From Corynebacterium aurimucosum ATCC 700975 (GTDB lineage: Bacteria; Actinomycetota; Actinomycetes; Mycobacteriales; Mycobacteriaceae), in assembly GCF_007672725.1 (NCBI RefSeq), contig NZ_VDTC01000001.1, positions 474,453-538,452 of the forward strand: a stretch of DNA of 64,000 bases. The letters run 5' to 3'. A model generated the notes under the pieces. It saw only the letters and a program-made list of their open reading frames with translations. It was not told the DNA's origin and ran no database searches. Positions 44,652-53,851 of this stretch are shown here, one piece after another; the stretch's first letter is position 1, and each line of letters opens with the position of its first letter. Both the position numbers and the translations under genes were made by a program.

Positions 44652-45986
44652 TTAGACGCCAAAAAGCAGATGATTAACAGTGTAGATAACCAACCCAGCC
44701 AGTGCACCCACGACCGTGCCGTTGAGGCGAATGAACTGCAGGTCCTTGCCCACCATGAGCTCGATATTCTCGGAGGCCTCCTGGGCATCCCAGCGCTTAA
44801 TGGTCTCCGGGATAATCGCGATGATCTCCGGTGCGAACTTCTCCACCGCGTAGCGCGCGGCCTTGTCCACGAACGCATTGGCCTGGGCCAGGAACTCCGA
44901 ATCTTCCAGCAGGCGGTGCGCCAATTCTTTCACCTTGGCGGTCATCTTCTGGCGCAGGAAGGACTCCGGGTCGGTGAGCTGTTCAATGAGCGTGGAGGAG
45001 ACCGTCGCCCACATTGCCGCCGGGGCCTTCTGCGCCTGATCGGAAGTCAGCATTTCCTGCTTGATTCCCTCGATGCGCCCGCGCATATCTTCATCCCACT
45101 GCAGGTCCGAGGACAACTTGGACAGGTTGCGGCGAATGGCCAGGCGGGCCTCGTGGTTGCCGTTGCGGCGGACCTCATCGGCGAACTCCACGAGCTCGGC
45201 GTAGACCTTCTCCCCCACCATCTCGCGGGCAAAGCGCGGCGCCCAGCCGGGCATGCGCTCATCGATGGCGGTGACCACCGTGGATTCCATGCCGAGGATC
45301 TTTCCGTGCGCCCAGTCAATGAGGTCATCTTCCAACGGCCGCGCCTTGCCTTCCGCGATATAGCCCTCCAACAGACGGCCCAGCGGCGGGCCCCACTCGG
45401 GTTCTGCCAGACGGTCCATGACCTGGGTGCGGATGAATTGCTCTGCCTCCGCCGGGTCTAGGTCCGCGACCACGCTGGCGGCGCGCTCACCAATCCACGC
45501 GGAGACCTCCTCCGCCCGCCCAGGCTCCACGCCCTGGCGCGCCAGCCACAGCGGTAGCTCCGCCTCCCGCACCTTGGCGCTGAGCGCATCCGCGGTGAGG
45601 AAGTTCTCCTCCACGAAATCCTTGAGCGCATCACCCACGCGGTCCTTGTTGTTGGGGATGAGCGCGGTGTGCGGGATGGGCAGCCCCATCGGCCGGCGGA
45701 ACAGCGCGGTCACGGCGAACCAGTCCGCCAATCCACCGACCATTCCTGCCTCCGCCGCCGCGCGCACGTAGCCCACCCAGACGGGAGCCCCGCTTGCCGA
45801 CGCCTGCCACCACGAGCACCCCAAAAAGATCACCGCCGCACCAATCAGGAAGGACAGCGCAATCGCCTTCCAGCGGCGCAGGTCCGCCCGGCGCGCCTCC
45901 TGGTTTCCTGGCTGCGGCACAAACGACGTCTGCGACGCCGACGTTTCCCGAGCCGGCTCAAGCCCTGCGTCTGCGCGGTGCGTCAT
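44652..45986 (-). CDS. DUF445 family membrane protein
   Basis: A 444-residue protein with an N-terminal hydrophobic helix (IALSFLIGAAVIFLGCSWW, about 41-60), a long helical extracytoplasmic or cytosolic region, and a C-terminal hydrophobic helix (VVGALAGLVIYTVNHLLFGV). The signature GMVGGLADWFAVTALFRRPMGLPIPHTALIPNNKDR near residues 83-118 is diagnostic of DUF445. Its role is unknown. It is the first gene of a four-gene minus-strand run. Confidence 0.9.
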   Translation of the reverse strand: MTHRADAGLEPARETSASQTSFVPQPGNQEARRADLRRWKAIALSFLIGAAVIFLGCSWWQASASGAPVWVGYVRAAAEAGMVGGLADWFAVTALFRRPMGLPIPHTALIPNNKDRVGDALKDFVEENFLTADALSAKVREAELPLWLARQGVEPGRAEEVSAWIGERAASVVADLDPAEAEQFIRTQVMDRLAEPEWGPPLGRLLEGYIAEGKARPLEDDLIDWAHGKILGMESTVVTAIDERMPGWAPRFAREMVGEKVYAELVEFADEVRRNGNHEARLAIRRNLSKLSSDLQWDEDMRGRIEGIKQEMLTSDQAQKAPAAMWATVSSTLIEQLTDPESFLRQKMTAKVKELAHRLLEDSEFLAQANAFVDKAARYAVEKFAPEIIAIIPETIKRWDAQEASENIELMVGKDLQFIRLNGTVVGALAGLVIYTVNHLLFGV

Positions 45987-46101
45987 GGGTTGGTTCTCCT
46001 TGGGTCTGCGTAATGATGGGGAATAGTGAATCCATCAATCAACATTAGTGGGCGTACCGGACACATTCGATAGCCACCAACACTAAGATCGACTCCTAGC
46101 T

Positions 46102-46593
46102 TTATGAACGCCAGCCTGCCGAGGGCCCGTTTGTGGTTCCGTAGATGAACCGTCCGGCATCCAACGCCTGCTGATCAAAGAAACCGAACCTAACCGCCAG
46201 CACGCCTTTCGCCTTCTGGTGATTACGGGAAGTGGCGGTCATGAACACCACACCCGCCATCAACTCGGCGAGCTTCTCCGGTGTCACCCAGTTGGATGAT
46301 TCCTCGGTGTGGTCGTTGTCGATGTCGATGTCCATCACGACACAGTCCGAGGAAATGAAGCTCGCAGACGAGCGCCGGTCGTTGGTGTAGGCGGCGGCGA
46401 CGTGATCCAACCTGGCCACCTGCTCCAGCCCGGCTTGGTCGGTGATCTGGTGGTGGTTCGGGATGTCCATCTGGTGAGCCCAGTCGATCTCGGCGCGCTG
46501 AATCGCTTTCAGCGCCCGGTAGCAGGTCGGGTCGGGGTATCCTTCGACGTTCTTCTTCGGTATTCCGATATCAAGAAGCGCAGTGGTGGTCAT
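46102..46593 (-). CDS. Phage/plasmid replication-type protein, N-terminal fragment
   Basis: A 163-residue open frame whose middle part (SDCVVMDIDIDNDHTEESSNWVTPEKLAELMAGVVFMTATSRNH) resembles the catalytic region of primase-polymerase or phage replication proteins, with the acidic DIDIDNDH cluster as possible metal ligands. It ends abruptly (IYGTTNGPSAGWRS) well short of the usual several-hundred-residue length, so it is probably a truncated relic. It overlaps the antirepressor remnant by 4 bp, as in an original phage operon. Confidence 0.6.
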   Translation of the reverse strand: MTTTALLDIGIPKKNVEGYPDPTCYRALKAIQRAEIDWAHQMDIPNHHQITDQAGLEQVARLDHVAAAYTNDRRSSASFISSDCVVMDIDIDNDHTEESSNWVTPEKLAELMAGVVFMTATSRNHQKAKGVLAVRFGFFDQQALDAGRFIYGTTNGPSAGWRS

Positions 46594-47130
46594 CTGGCGT
46601 CCTCGCCTTCACGCTCGACCACCGGCAGCAGGCCACGGATGTTCTTCAACAGATCATAGATGAACAGGCGGCCTTTCTGCGTCCAGTACATGCGGGTGCA
46701 GGTCTTGCCCTCGTCGTACTCGTACGTCTTGGACTGGGTGTAACCCTTCTCAGCAAACTTGGCGTAGAGGAACCAACGCCCGGACTGGTGAAACTGCACC
46801 TGCTCTCCGCGCAGAATCTGGTTGAGCTTCTTCGCCGACAGGCCGTAGTCCTTGGCGATCTCGGTGGTAGTGATAAGCGACGGCGACGCCAGCACCACGT
46901 CGCAATAGGACACCTTCGCTGATGAACCTGACCTGCTGGATGCCACCAGGCTTTTCAAAGGGGTAGTGATTCACGACCCCCTTGCAGTGACGCACCAGGG
47001 CATCTTTCGTGTTGGCGTAGCCGAGAGCGGTTGCCACGTCCTTGCCGTAGAACAGGACCTGCCCGCCCGAGGTGATGGTTCGGATCGTACCGAACTCGTG
47101 GTTGGTGAACGCATGTAGCGCGGTAGCCAT
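46590..47130 (-). pseudogene. Phage antirepressor (BRO-N + KilAC), frameshifted
   Basis: From the ATG at 47130 the frame reads ATALHAFTNHEFGTIRTI then YGKDVATALGYANTKDALVRH, the N-terminal BRO domain of phage antirepressors. The homology then continues in another frame near 46930, as ITTTEIAKDYGLSAKKLNQIL and WFLYAKFAEKGYTQSKTY, the C-terminal KilAC/ANT domain. The linker region is also shorter than in intact antirepressors. The gene is therefore broken by a frameshift plus a deletion. It belongs with the replication-type fragment and marks a prophage remnant. Confidence 0.75.
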
Positions 47131-47477
47131 GATCGACGTCTTTTCCAAGAGCCGGGTAGACAATCGCGGGCACGAAATGCGCCAAGCTCTCACCTGTCAG
47201 GCACGGCAGGCACCGAAACCGGACACGGTGCGAGGAAGGCTCTCGCCCCATACGCCCCCGAGCACCGACAAATCCGGACGGGTCAGAAGGCACACTGGTG
47301 TGTGAACGTACCGATGGCCCCGTGCCCCGTGCTCTTGCTTCGGCGTCATCAACCAGGTAGCTTTGCAATCAACATGACCGGTTCCGCTGCCCGCCTCGGT
47401 GGGAGTCCAGGGCCGGTCTTCGTTTTTGTATCAAACAGGGGTGCGCGTGGAGCAGGTGAAGCAGTTCAAGACCTACG
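47131..47477. other. Gene-free phage/IS debris
   Basis: About 350 bp between the antirepressor remnant and the transposase fragment. Open frames here are short and have no recognisable product. The stretch nearest the antirepressor is presumably its old 5' region. No tRNA or attachment-site duplication was seen. Confidence 0.5.
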
Positions 47478-47762
47478 GTGAACAAACACCGAGCCCTAGC
47501 CGGGATCAAAGGCTATGAAACCGACCTTGTTAACTTGCCTGCTAACGAGGTAATTGGATATTACCGCAGGTTATTCAACATTGAGAAATCGTTTCGGATG
47601 TGGAAATCAGACCTGAAAGCACGCCCAAACTACGCCAGGAAACAAGACTCGGTCACCGCACATCTCAACATTGGTGGCGAAACCATCCACGCCGCCGTAC
47701 CACTACCCCCGGAAATCCAAACCCTCGTCAACACCATCACCGCCCCAACCCTTCGGCACTAA
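47478..47762 (+). pseudogene. IS1634-type transposase, C-terminal fragment
   Basis: A 94-residue frame in which HRALAGIKGYETDL and VIGYYRRLFNIEKSFRMWKSDLKARP match the C-terminal part of IS1634-family (IS4-like DDE) transposases. This includes the final catalytic Glu in the IEKSFRMWK block. The N-terminal two thirds are missing. After KQDSVTAHLNI the sequence jumps directly to GGETIHAAVPLPPEIQTLV, which suggests an internal deletion. No terminal inverted repeats were identified, so the element is dead. Confidence 0.75.
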
Positions 47763-47883
47763 TTTGAGCCAAGTCAGGTTAGTGTTCGCGTCGCTCCCTG
47801 CGGCGCCATTCACGCGTATGGCGCCGTAGGGGCGTCGTCAAGCGCCCGCTCCCCCTCACCCTGCGCATCCATCCCAAACGCCA

Positions 47884-47937
47884 ACAACCCCAACCTCCTC
47901 ACATGGTCTCCCATGTGTGTTTGGAGGTGGGGGTTGT
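47884..47937 (-). terminator. Long hairpin downstream of the sdh operon
   Basis: Arms ACAACCCCAACCTCC and GGAGGTGGGGGTTGT pair with one mismatch around an inner CACATG/CATGTG hairpin. It lies 48 bp beyond the last gene of the sdh unit. The following minus-strand sequence, TGGCGTTTGG, is only moderately T-rich. The 222-bp stretch around it holds no gene. Confidence 0.65.
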
Positions 47938-47984
47938 GGTGGTGTCAGTACAGAAACTTAGGCGTTCAACGTCCTAGGAGGTGC

Positions 47985-48356
47985 CTAGTTGATGCGGCCG
48001 GTTTCCTTGCGGTACTGGCGGTAGTAGCGGCGGCCGAAGTGGACGGAGCTGACTGCCAGGATGGCAACAACGACGAGCGCGATAGCGCCGACGATGATGT
48101 TGATTTGGTAGTCAGCACCAGCGGTGCCCTCCGGGTAGAGCCACGTACCGAGGCCCCAAATGAGGATGCCGGCTGCCGGCAGGAGCGAGAGAATCAGGCC
48201 CATGCCCACCCAGGTGGAGGTGCGCAGCAACGAAGAGTGCGGTGCACCGTAGGATACGGGCTCGTAGCCCTCGATGTAGGAGTCCTGGATCTTGCCGGAG
48301 AACTCCGGGTAGGTCTCGCTGTGGTGATCAGCTACTGCCGGGTTGAGGTCGCTCAT
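47985..48356 (-). CDS. Small membrane protein at the end of the sdh operon
   Basis: A 123-residue protein with a hydrophilic N-terminus and two transmembrane helices (STWVGMGLILSLLPAAGILIWGL, about 47-69; IIVGAIALVVVAILAVSSV, about 86-104), then a basic tail (GRRYYRQYRKET). It follows sdhB by 47 bp on the same strand and is likely co-transcribed. It does not look like a fourth succinate dehydrogenase anchor subunit, because SdhC here is already the five-helix type. The function is unknown. Confidence 0.78.
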   Translation of the reverse strand: MSDLNPAVADHHSETYPEFSGKIQDSYIEGYEPVSYGAPHSSLLRTSTWVGMGLILSLLPAAGILIWGLGTWLYPEGTAGADYQINIIVGAIALVVVAILAVSSVHFGRRYYRQYRKETGRIN

Positions 48357-48403
48357 GGCTGAAACTTTCTCTCGTTCCTGTTAATCCTGTGAATGACTAT
48401 AGC

Positions 48404-49153
48404 TTAGTCGTCCTTGCCGCGGAAAGCAGCACGTGCACGTTCGCGGGTAACCGCGGAAACCGCGGTCAGCGGCACACCAGCCGGGCACACATCAGCGCAC
48501 TCGCCGTAGAGCGAGCAGTGGCCGAAGTTCTGCTCCAGATCGTCCACCATGTTGCGTGCGCGGCGGCCACGCTCTTCCTTGCCCAGAGGCATGAGGGAGA
48601 GGTGAACCAGCTTGGCGCCGGTGAACAGGTGAGCAGCACCGTTCGGGCAGGATGCCACGCAGGCACCGCAGCCGATGCAGGCAGCGTGATCCAGGGCGTA
48701 CTCGGAGGTCTCGTGGTTGATGTGCAGGGTGTCAGCATCCGGAGCGGTACCCGCATCCATGGACACGTAGCCGCCCTGCTCCATGACGTGGTCCAGCTTG
48801 GAGCGGTCCACGATCATGTCCTTGATGACCGGGTAGGCAGCGGAGCGGAAAGGCTCCAGCTTGATGGTGTCGCCGTCCTTGAACTGGAACAGGCGCTGCT
48901 GGCAGGCCGGGGTGTTCTGGCCCGGGCCGTGCGGGCGGCCGTTGACCAGAAGGCCACAGGTACCACAGATGCCCTCACGGCAGTCGGAAGCGAATGCGAA
49001 TGGCTCCTTGCCGGCCTCAATGAGGCCGTCGTTGACGTGGTCGAGCAACTCCAAGATGGACATCTGCTCGGCGGCGTCGTCAACCTGCACGGTTTCAAAC
49101 TTGCCTTCTTGCGTCGGTCCGGCTTGACGCCAGATCTCAAGTGTCAGTTTCAT
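48404..49153 (-). CDS. sdhB: Succinate dehydrogenase iron-sulfur subunit
   Basis: A 249-residue subunit that passes electrons from SdhA to the membrane heme/quinone site. The [2Fe-2S] ligands appear in DCREGICGTCGLLVNG, and the [4Fe-4S] and [3Fe-4S] ligands in CIGCGACVASCPNGA and CSLYGECADVCPAGVP. The start overlaps the sdhA stop codon (TAATG), so synthesis is coupled. With SdhC and SdhA it forms a menaquinone-type complex II. Confidence 0.96.
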   Translation of the reverse strand: MKLTLEIWRQAGPTQEGKFETVQVDDAAEQMSILELLDHVNDGLIEAGKEPFAFASDCREGICGTCGLLVNGRPHGPGQNTPACQQRLFQFKDGDTIKLEPFRSAAYPVIKDMIVDRSKLDHVMEQGGYVSMDAGTAPDADTLHINHETSEYALDHAACIGCGACVASCPNGAAHLFTGAKLVHLSLMPLGKEERGRRARNMVDDLEQNFGHCSLYGECADVCPAGVPLTAVSAVTRERARAAFRGKDD

Positions 49154-51174
49154 TACTTGTAGTTCCTTGTCATCAGCGGGATCGAATCAAAGTACAGCGG
49201 CTCGGCGTGGCGGATGAACTCGCCCTCAGCAGCGCCCGGCTCCCATGCGGAAACGAAGCACCAGTTCTCGTCATCACGCTCGGCCTCGCCATCCTCGGAG
49301 AGGTGGTCATCACGGAAGTGAGCACCACAGGACTCATCGCGGTCGAGAGCGTCGATGCACATGAGCTCGCCCAGGTCGATGTAGTCAGCAACGCGCAGAC
49401 CGTACTCGAGAACCTGGTTCATGTCGTTGGCGTCGCCAGTAATGCGGACGTTAGCCCAGAATTCCTTGCGCAGTGCGCGAACCTTCTCGATGGCAACCTT
49501 GAGGTCCTCGACGTTACGGGACACGCCGCAACCCCAGTAGAGGATGTCACCCAGCTGGCGGTGGTAGTACGCCGGGCCGTGCGGATCCTGACCCTGGATG
49601 GACATGAGGCGGTCGATGCGAGCCTGTGCGCGAGCAACAGTCTCGTTGGCCTCTGCCGAGTCCTCAGCCAGCTTGGCCTCACCCAGGTGGTGGGCCAGGT
49701 AGTTCGGGATGGTGAACGGCAGGGTGAACCAGCCGTCGACGGAAGCGGACAGCAGGGAGTTAGCACCCAGGCGGTTCGCACCGTGGTAGGTCCAGGAGCA
49801 CTCACCGGCGGCGAAGAGGCCGTCGATGGTGGTCATCTCATTGAAGTCCGTCCACAGGCCACCCATGGTGAAGTGGCAGGTCGGAGCAATACGCATCGGG
49901 GTCTCATAAGCGGACTCGCCGATTGCCTCTTCGTACATTTCGATGAGGTTGGAGTAACGCTCGCGGATCTTGTCCTTACCCAGACGCTCGATGGCGTCGC
50001 GGAAGTCCAGGTACACGGAGTTGTGCAGCGGACCAACGCCCAGACCCTTGTTGATCTGCTGGGAGATGGCGCGGGAAGCCACGTCACGCGGGACGAGGTT
50101 ACCGAAGGCCGGGTAGCGGCGCTCCAGGAAGTAATCGCGCTCCTCTTCCGGAATCTCGTTGGCAGGACGGTCATCCTTCTCCTTGATCGGAGACCAGATG
50201 CGGCCGTCGTTACGCAGCGACTCGGACATGAGGATGGTCTTGGACTGCCACTCGGAGTTGACCGGCAGGCCAGTCGGGTGGAACTGGATGAATGCCGGGG
50301 AAGCCAGGTAAGCACCGTTCTCGTACGCACGCATCATGGCGCCGGCGTTCGAGTTCTTGGCCAGCGTGGACATGTGGTAGACGTTGCCGTAACCGCCGGT
50401 ACCGAGGATGACTGCGTGGCCAGTGAAGGCCTTGAGCTCGCCGGTGATGAGGTTGCGGGTCACGATGCCGCCGGCGCGCTTCTTGCCACCGTCGGTGTAG
50501 GTGATGATGTCCTGCAGGTCGTGGTGAGCGAAGAGCTCCACGTTGCCCAGGCCAATCTGGCGGTAGAGCGCAGACGTGGTGGACAGCTGCAGCTGCTGGC
50601 CTGTTTGGCCACGGGTGTAGTAGGTACGGGAGACCTGCACACCACCGAAGGAACGGGTAGCCAAGGTGCCGCCGTACTCGCGAGCGAACGGAGCGCCGAT
50701 GGCGTTCATGTGGTCGATGACGCGGATGGACTCATAGGCCAAGCGCCAGCAGTCGGACTCGCGGCAGCGGTAGTCACCACCCTTAACGGTGTCCTTGGTG
50801 TGGCGGTAAGCGGAGTCGTTATCCACCTTCTTGTGGCGGGAGGAGTTCACACCACCCTGCGCAGCAATGGAGTGCGCACGGCGCGGTGAATCGTGGTAGG
50901 TGAAGACCTTGACCTTGTAGCCCAGCTCGCCGAGGGCAGCGGCGGCGGAACCAGCGGACAGGCCGGTACCGACAACGATGATCTCGAACTTGCGGCGGTT
51001 CAGCGGGGAGACGAGCTCCATGTGGTCCTTCTGGTAGCTCCACATGTCCTTCATCGGGACACCGTGCGGCTCGTGGGACTCCAGGATGCGGCCCGGCTTA
51101 ACGCCCGGGACGATGGACTGCGGGTGCGAGAAGTCAGGGTGCTCGCGCTTGAGTTCAGTGTTCGCGTTAGTCAT
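49153..51174 (-). CDS. sdhA: Succinate dehydrogenase flavoprotein subunit
   Basis: A 673-residue catalytic subunit that oxidises succinate to fumarate. The FAD-binding motif VGTGLSAGSAAAALGELGY is at residues 68-86, and the covalent flavin site HSIAAQGGVNSSR has His101. GGYGNVYHMSTLAKNSNAGA and ECSWTYHGANRLGANSLLSA complete the active site. It has 15 bp to sdhC upstream. It is longer than enterobacterial SdhA, as usual for the actinobacterial/Bacillus menaquinone type. Confidence 0.97.
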   Translation of the reverse strand: MTNANTELKREHPDFSHPQSIVPGVKPGRILESHEPHGVPMKDMWSYQKDHMELVSPLNRRKFEIIVVGTGLSAGSAAAALGELGYKVKVFTYHDSPRRAHSIAAQGGVNSSRHKKVDNDSAYRHTKDTVKGGDYRCRESDCWRLAYESIRVIDHMNAIGAPFAREYGGTLATRSFGGVQVSRTYYTRGQTGQQLQLSTTSALYRQIGLGNVELFAHHDLQDIITYTDGGKKRAGGIVTRNLITGELKAFTGHAVILGTGGYGNVYHMSTLAKNSNAGAMMRAYENGAYLASPAFIQFHPTGLPVNSEWQSKTILMSESLRNDGRIWSPIKEKDDRPANEIPEEERDYFLERRYPAFGNLVPRDVASRAISQQINKGLGVGPLHNSVYLDFRDAIERLGKDKIRERYSNLIEMYEEAIGESAYETPMRIAPTCHFTMGGLWTDFNEMTTIDGLFAAGECSWTYHGANRLGANSLLSASVDGWFTLPFTIPNYLAHHLGEAKLAEDSAEANETVARAQARIDRLMSIQGQDPHGPAYYHRQLGDILYWGCGVSRNVEDLKVAIEKVRALRKEFWANVRITGDANDMNQVLEYGLRVADYIDLGELMCIDALDRDESCGAHFRDDHLSEDGEAERDDENWCFVSAWEPGAAEGEFIRHAEPLYFDSIPLMTRNYK

Positions 51175-51189
51175 GGGTTCAAAACTCCT

Positions 51190-51945
51190 TTAGCTGACCC
51201 AGCCCAGGGCGACGGACAACGGCATAACAATGTTTGCCAGGCACACGACGGCCGGGACGATGTACGCCAGGACAACAAAAACCTCGCGCCACTTTGCACC
51301 GGTGATGCCCAGGTCAGAAGCCGCAAGGCGGATACCGTGGGTCAGGTGTAGGAAGAGGCACAGCATGGCGACGATGTAGACGATGGTCACCGGCCAGCGC
51401 GAGAAGGTTGCGATCATGTTGGCCTTAACGGCACCGTGAGCAAAAGCTTCTGCTGCAACCGGCTGGACACCAATCGTCAGGTCCAGAAGGTGGAAGATGA
51501 TGAACAGGAGAAGCACGACGCCGGTAACCAGCATGCTCTTGGTGGCAAAGGAATCCATGCCGCCCATCAGGTTCGTGCGCTTGAACTTGCCGCGGGATGC
51601 CTTCGAGCGAGCGGTCAAAGCAAAAGCGCCGTAAATGTGAGCGATCACGCAGGCCAGCAGGACGATGCGAATGATCCACAGTGCGTGACCGCTCGGGATC
51701 AGTGGCTCACCAAGATTACGCAGGTAAGCGCCGTAGGCATCGAGTGCTTCCTGGCCGTCGTGAGCCGGCAAGTAAAGCTTCAGGTTGCCGGCCATGTGTC
51801 CCACAACGAAGAGCGCGAAGAACAGACCGGTAATTGCCATCGTCAGTTTCAAAGCCCAGGACGGAATTCCTGGCTTAGGACGAATCGTTTCATTAGTAAT
51901 ACGGCCGTGAGCGAGGGCTTCACGGTCAGGATTTTTTACAGACAT
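51190..51945 (-). CDS. sdhC: Succinate dehydrogenase cytochrome b subunit
   Basis: A 251-residue membrane anchor of complex II with five hydrophobic helices (about 33-52, 82-104, 129-149, 176-196 and 219-240). Histidines in GHMAGNLK, FHLLDL and LHLTHGIRL are candidate axial ligands for two hemes, as in Bacillus-type cytochrome b558. GGAGGTGTC precedes the ATG. It is the first gene of sdhCAB and divergent from ramB across a 400-bp regulatory region. Confidence 0.94.
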   Translation of the reverse strand: MSVKNPDREALAHGRITNETIRPKPGIPSWALKLTMAITGLFFALFVVGHMAGNLKLYLPAHDGQEALDAYGAYLRNLGEPLIPSGHALWIIRIVLLACVIAHIYGAFALTARSKASRGKFKRTNLMGGMDSFATKSMLVTGVVLLLFIIFHLLDLTIGVQPVAAEAFAHGAVKANMIATFSRWPVTIVYIVAMLCLFLHLTHGIRLAASDLGITGAKWREVFVVLAYIVPAVVCLANIVMPLSVALGWVS

Positions 51946-52346
51946 GACACCTCCATTGTCGCCCTTACCTTACGCAGACCTTTGCGCTGACCACTAGTTA
52001 TATCTTTGCTTTGCATACCCCCTCCCCCTCCTATGGTCCCCGTATTTAAACGAGTTAAGGCAAGGATCACCTTAGGCGCCACACCTCTTTGACCGCTCTA
52101 CCTTGATCACTTCCTTTTACGCAATATTGAGCTTGCGAAAACATTTCACGGATGAGACTTTTGTCACAGGGTGTGGCCTGAGTGACGACCCTACCCCTTT
52201 AGGTGTCAAACTTTCGCTTGGCATACACCCCTATCGCCCGCTCGGCACCCCGCCAGCACCCCCACTTCGCAGCGGAGTTAAAATACTTCACACATTCCTT
52301 GCAAAACAATTGTTATGACCGAAAGGCACTAGGTAACCTAGCTCAC
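51946..52346. promoter_or_regulatory. Divergent sdhC/ramB promoter region
   Basis: This 401-bp region has no credible gene. Candidate sites: CTTGCGAAAAC (52132-52142) and CTTGCAAAAC (52298-52307), both close to the TTGC(A/G)AA core of RamB targets. An imperfect palindrome TAAGGCAAGGATCACCTTA (52056-52074) matches the DtxR consensus at about 12 of 19 positions. A perfect palindrome CTAGGT-A-ACCTAG (52329-52341) lies just before the ramB start. RamB autoregulation and control of sdhCAB are known in C. glutamicum; these exact sites are inferred. Confidence 0.45.
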
Positions 52347-53753
52347 ATGAGCAAGACATACGTGGGTTCGCGCCTGCGCCAGCTGCGCCGCGAACGTGAT
52401 CTCAGCCAAGCTACTCTCGCCGCTACGCTGGGGCTTTCAGCTAGCTACGTCAATCAGATTGAACACGACGTACGCCCTCTTACCGTCCCGGTCTTGCTGA
52501 AAATCACTGAAGCCTTTGGTGTGGATGCCACGTTCTTCTCCCGTGATGATGATTCACGCCTACTTGCGGAAATCCAGGATGTCGTCCAAGACCAGGAAAT
52601 CTGCCCCTCCCCCGTGGAGCTTCAGGAATTGTCCGAATTGGTCTACAACCACCCCACCGTCGCCCGCACGCTCGTGGATATCCACCGCCGCTACCGCAAT
52701 ATTCGTGACAAGCTCTCGCTCGCCACCGATACCCGCCGCTCGGACGGGAACCAGGCACTGTCCATGCCTCACGACGAAGTGCGGGACTTCTTTTATGCCC
52801 GGCAGAACTATCTCGACGAGTTGGATATCCACGCAGAAGAAACTGCCTCGGAGCTCAACGTCATCCCCTTCCACATTCGCGACATTGAACAGGCGCTTAA
52901 TGAGCGGCTCACTTCCAAACACGGCGTGGAGATTCTCACGACCGATCGGATGGATGGCACCCTGCATCGCTTCGACAAGGAGAGTGGCACCCTTCGCCTT
53001 GCCAGCCGCCTGAGCGTGGGCCAGCGCGCCTTCCGTATGGCGGCAGAGTTGGGTTTCCTCGAGGCGGGCGCGCTAATCGACGCCCTCGTGGACGAAGAAC
53101 CCTTCACCTCGGACGCCTCCATCAACCTGGCCAAGCGTGGAATTGCCAACTACTACGCCGCCGCCACACTGCTCCCCTACAGCCTCATCCACAGTGAGGC
53201 CGAGCAATCCGGGTATGACGTGGAGTACCTCTGCAACGTCTTTGGCGTGGGCTACGAGACAATTGCCTCGCGCCTCTCCACGCTGCAGCGCCCCAACAAG
53301 CGCGGAATCCCCTTTACTTTCGTGAGGGTTGATCGCGCCGGCAACATGTCCAAGCGCCAATCGGCCACGGGCGTGCACTTTTCCAATTCCGGTGGTACGT
53401 GCCCGCTGTGGAACGTATATGAGTCTTTCGCCCGCCCCAACACCATCTCGCGTCAGCTGGCGCAGATGCCGGATGGCCGCAACTACCTCTGGATTTCACG
53501 GACGGTGAGCTACCCCCAGGGCCGCTTCGGCGATACCAATAAGCTCTTCTCCATCGGCCTAGGCTGCGAGGCGCGCCACGCCAGCCGCACGGTCTATGCC
53601 CAAGGCCTCAACCTCGACGCCCTGTCTGCCGCAACCCCCATCGGCGCCGGCTGCCGTACTTGTCCTCGCCAGAATTGTGCTCAACGCGCCTTCCCGGCCA
53701 TTAATGAAGAGCTGGTGGTCGACGCCCACCGTTCAGCCGTCGCACCGTACTAA
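52347..53753 (+). CDS. ramB: RamB-type transcriptional regulator of acetate and central carbon metabolism
   Basis: A 468-residue regulator. Residues ~4-65 form an XRE HTH ([36 protein letters not shown]). The middle is a DUF955/IrrE-like region ([30 protein letters not shown]). The C-terminal ~160 residues hold conserved cysteines ([26 protein letters not shown]), typical of the ScfR/RamB group. The start at 52347 gives [18 protein letters not shown]; the longer frame upstream was rejected as promoter sequence. In C. glutamicum RamB mainly represses acetate, glyoxylate and related genes. Confidence 0.92.
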   Translation: MSKTYVGSRLRQLRRERDLSQATLAATLGLSASYVNQIEHDVRPLTVPVLLKITEAFGVDATFFSRDDDSRLLAEIQDVVQDQEICPSPVELQELSELVYNHPTVARTLVDIHRRYRNIRDKLSLATDTRRSDGNQALSMPHDEVRDFFYARQNYLDELDIHAEETASELNVIPFHIRDIEQALNERLTSKHGVEILTTDRMDGTLHRFDKESGTLRLASRLSVGQRAFRMAAELGFLEAGALIDALVDEEPFTSDASINLAKRGIANYYAAATLLPYSLIHSEAEQSGYDVEYLCNVFGVGYETIASRLSTLQRPNKRGIPFTFVRVDRAGNMSKRQSATGVHFSNSGGTCPLWNVYESFARPNTISRQLAQMPDGRNYLWISRTVSYPQGRFGDTNKLFSIGLGCEARHASRTVYAQGLNLDALSAATPIGAGCRTCPRQNCAQRAFPAINEELVVDAHRSAVAPY

Positions 53754-53782
53754 GGAGCCAGTAGCGTTACGGCGCTAAAACC

Positions 53783-53826
53783 AACACTCCCCCTCAATCC
53801 CAGCGAAGGGATTGAGGGGGAGTGTT
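53783..53826. terminator. Bidirectional terminator between ramB and lpd
   Basis: A 19-bp perfect stem AACACTCCCCCTCAATCCC/GGGATTGAGGGGGAGTGTT with a 6-nt loop lies between the convergent ramB and lpd genes. CTTGTTTTGG follows on the plus strand and GGTTTTAGC on the minus strand. Confidence 0.9.
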
Positions 53827-53851
53827 CTTGTTTTGGCTTCTCGCCTTAGCC

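Noticed and set aside
49141..50889. 582-codon plus-strand open frame opposite sdhA.
   Set aside because: It is antisense to a highly conserved enzyme, has no recognisable domain and no ribosome binding site; it is a coding-strand shadow.
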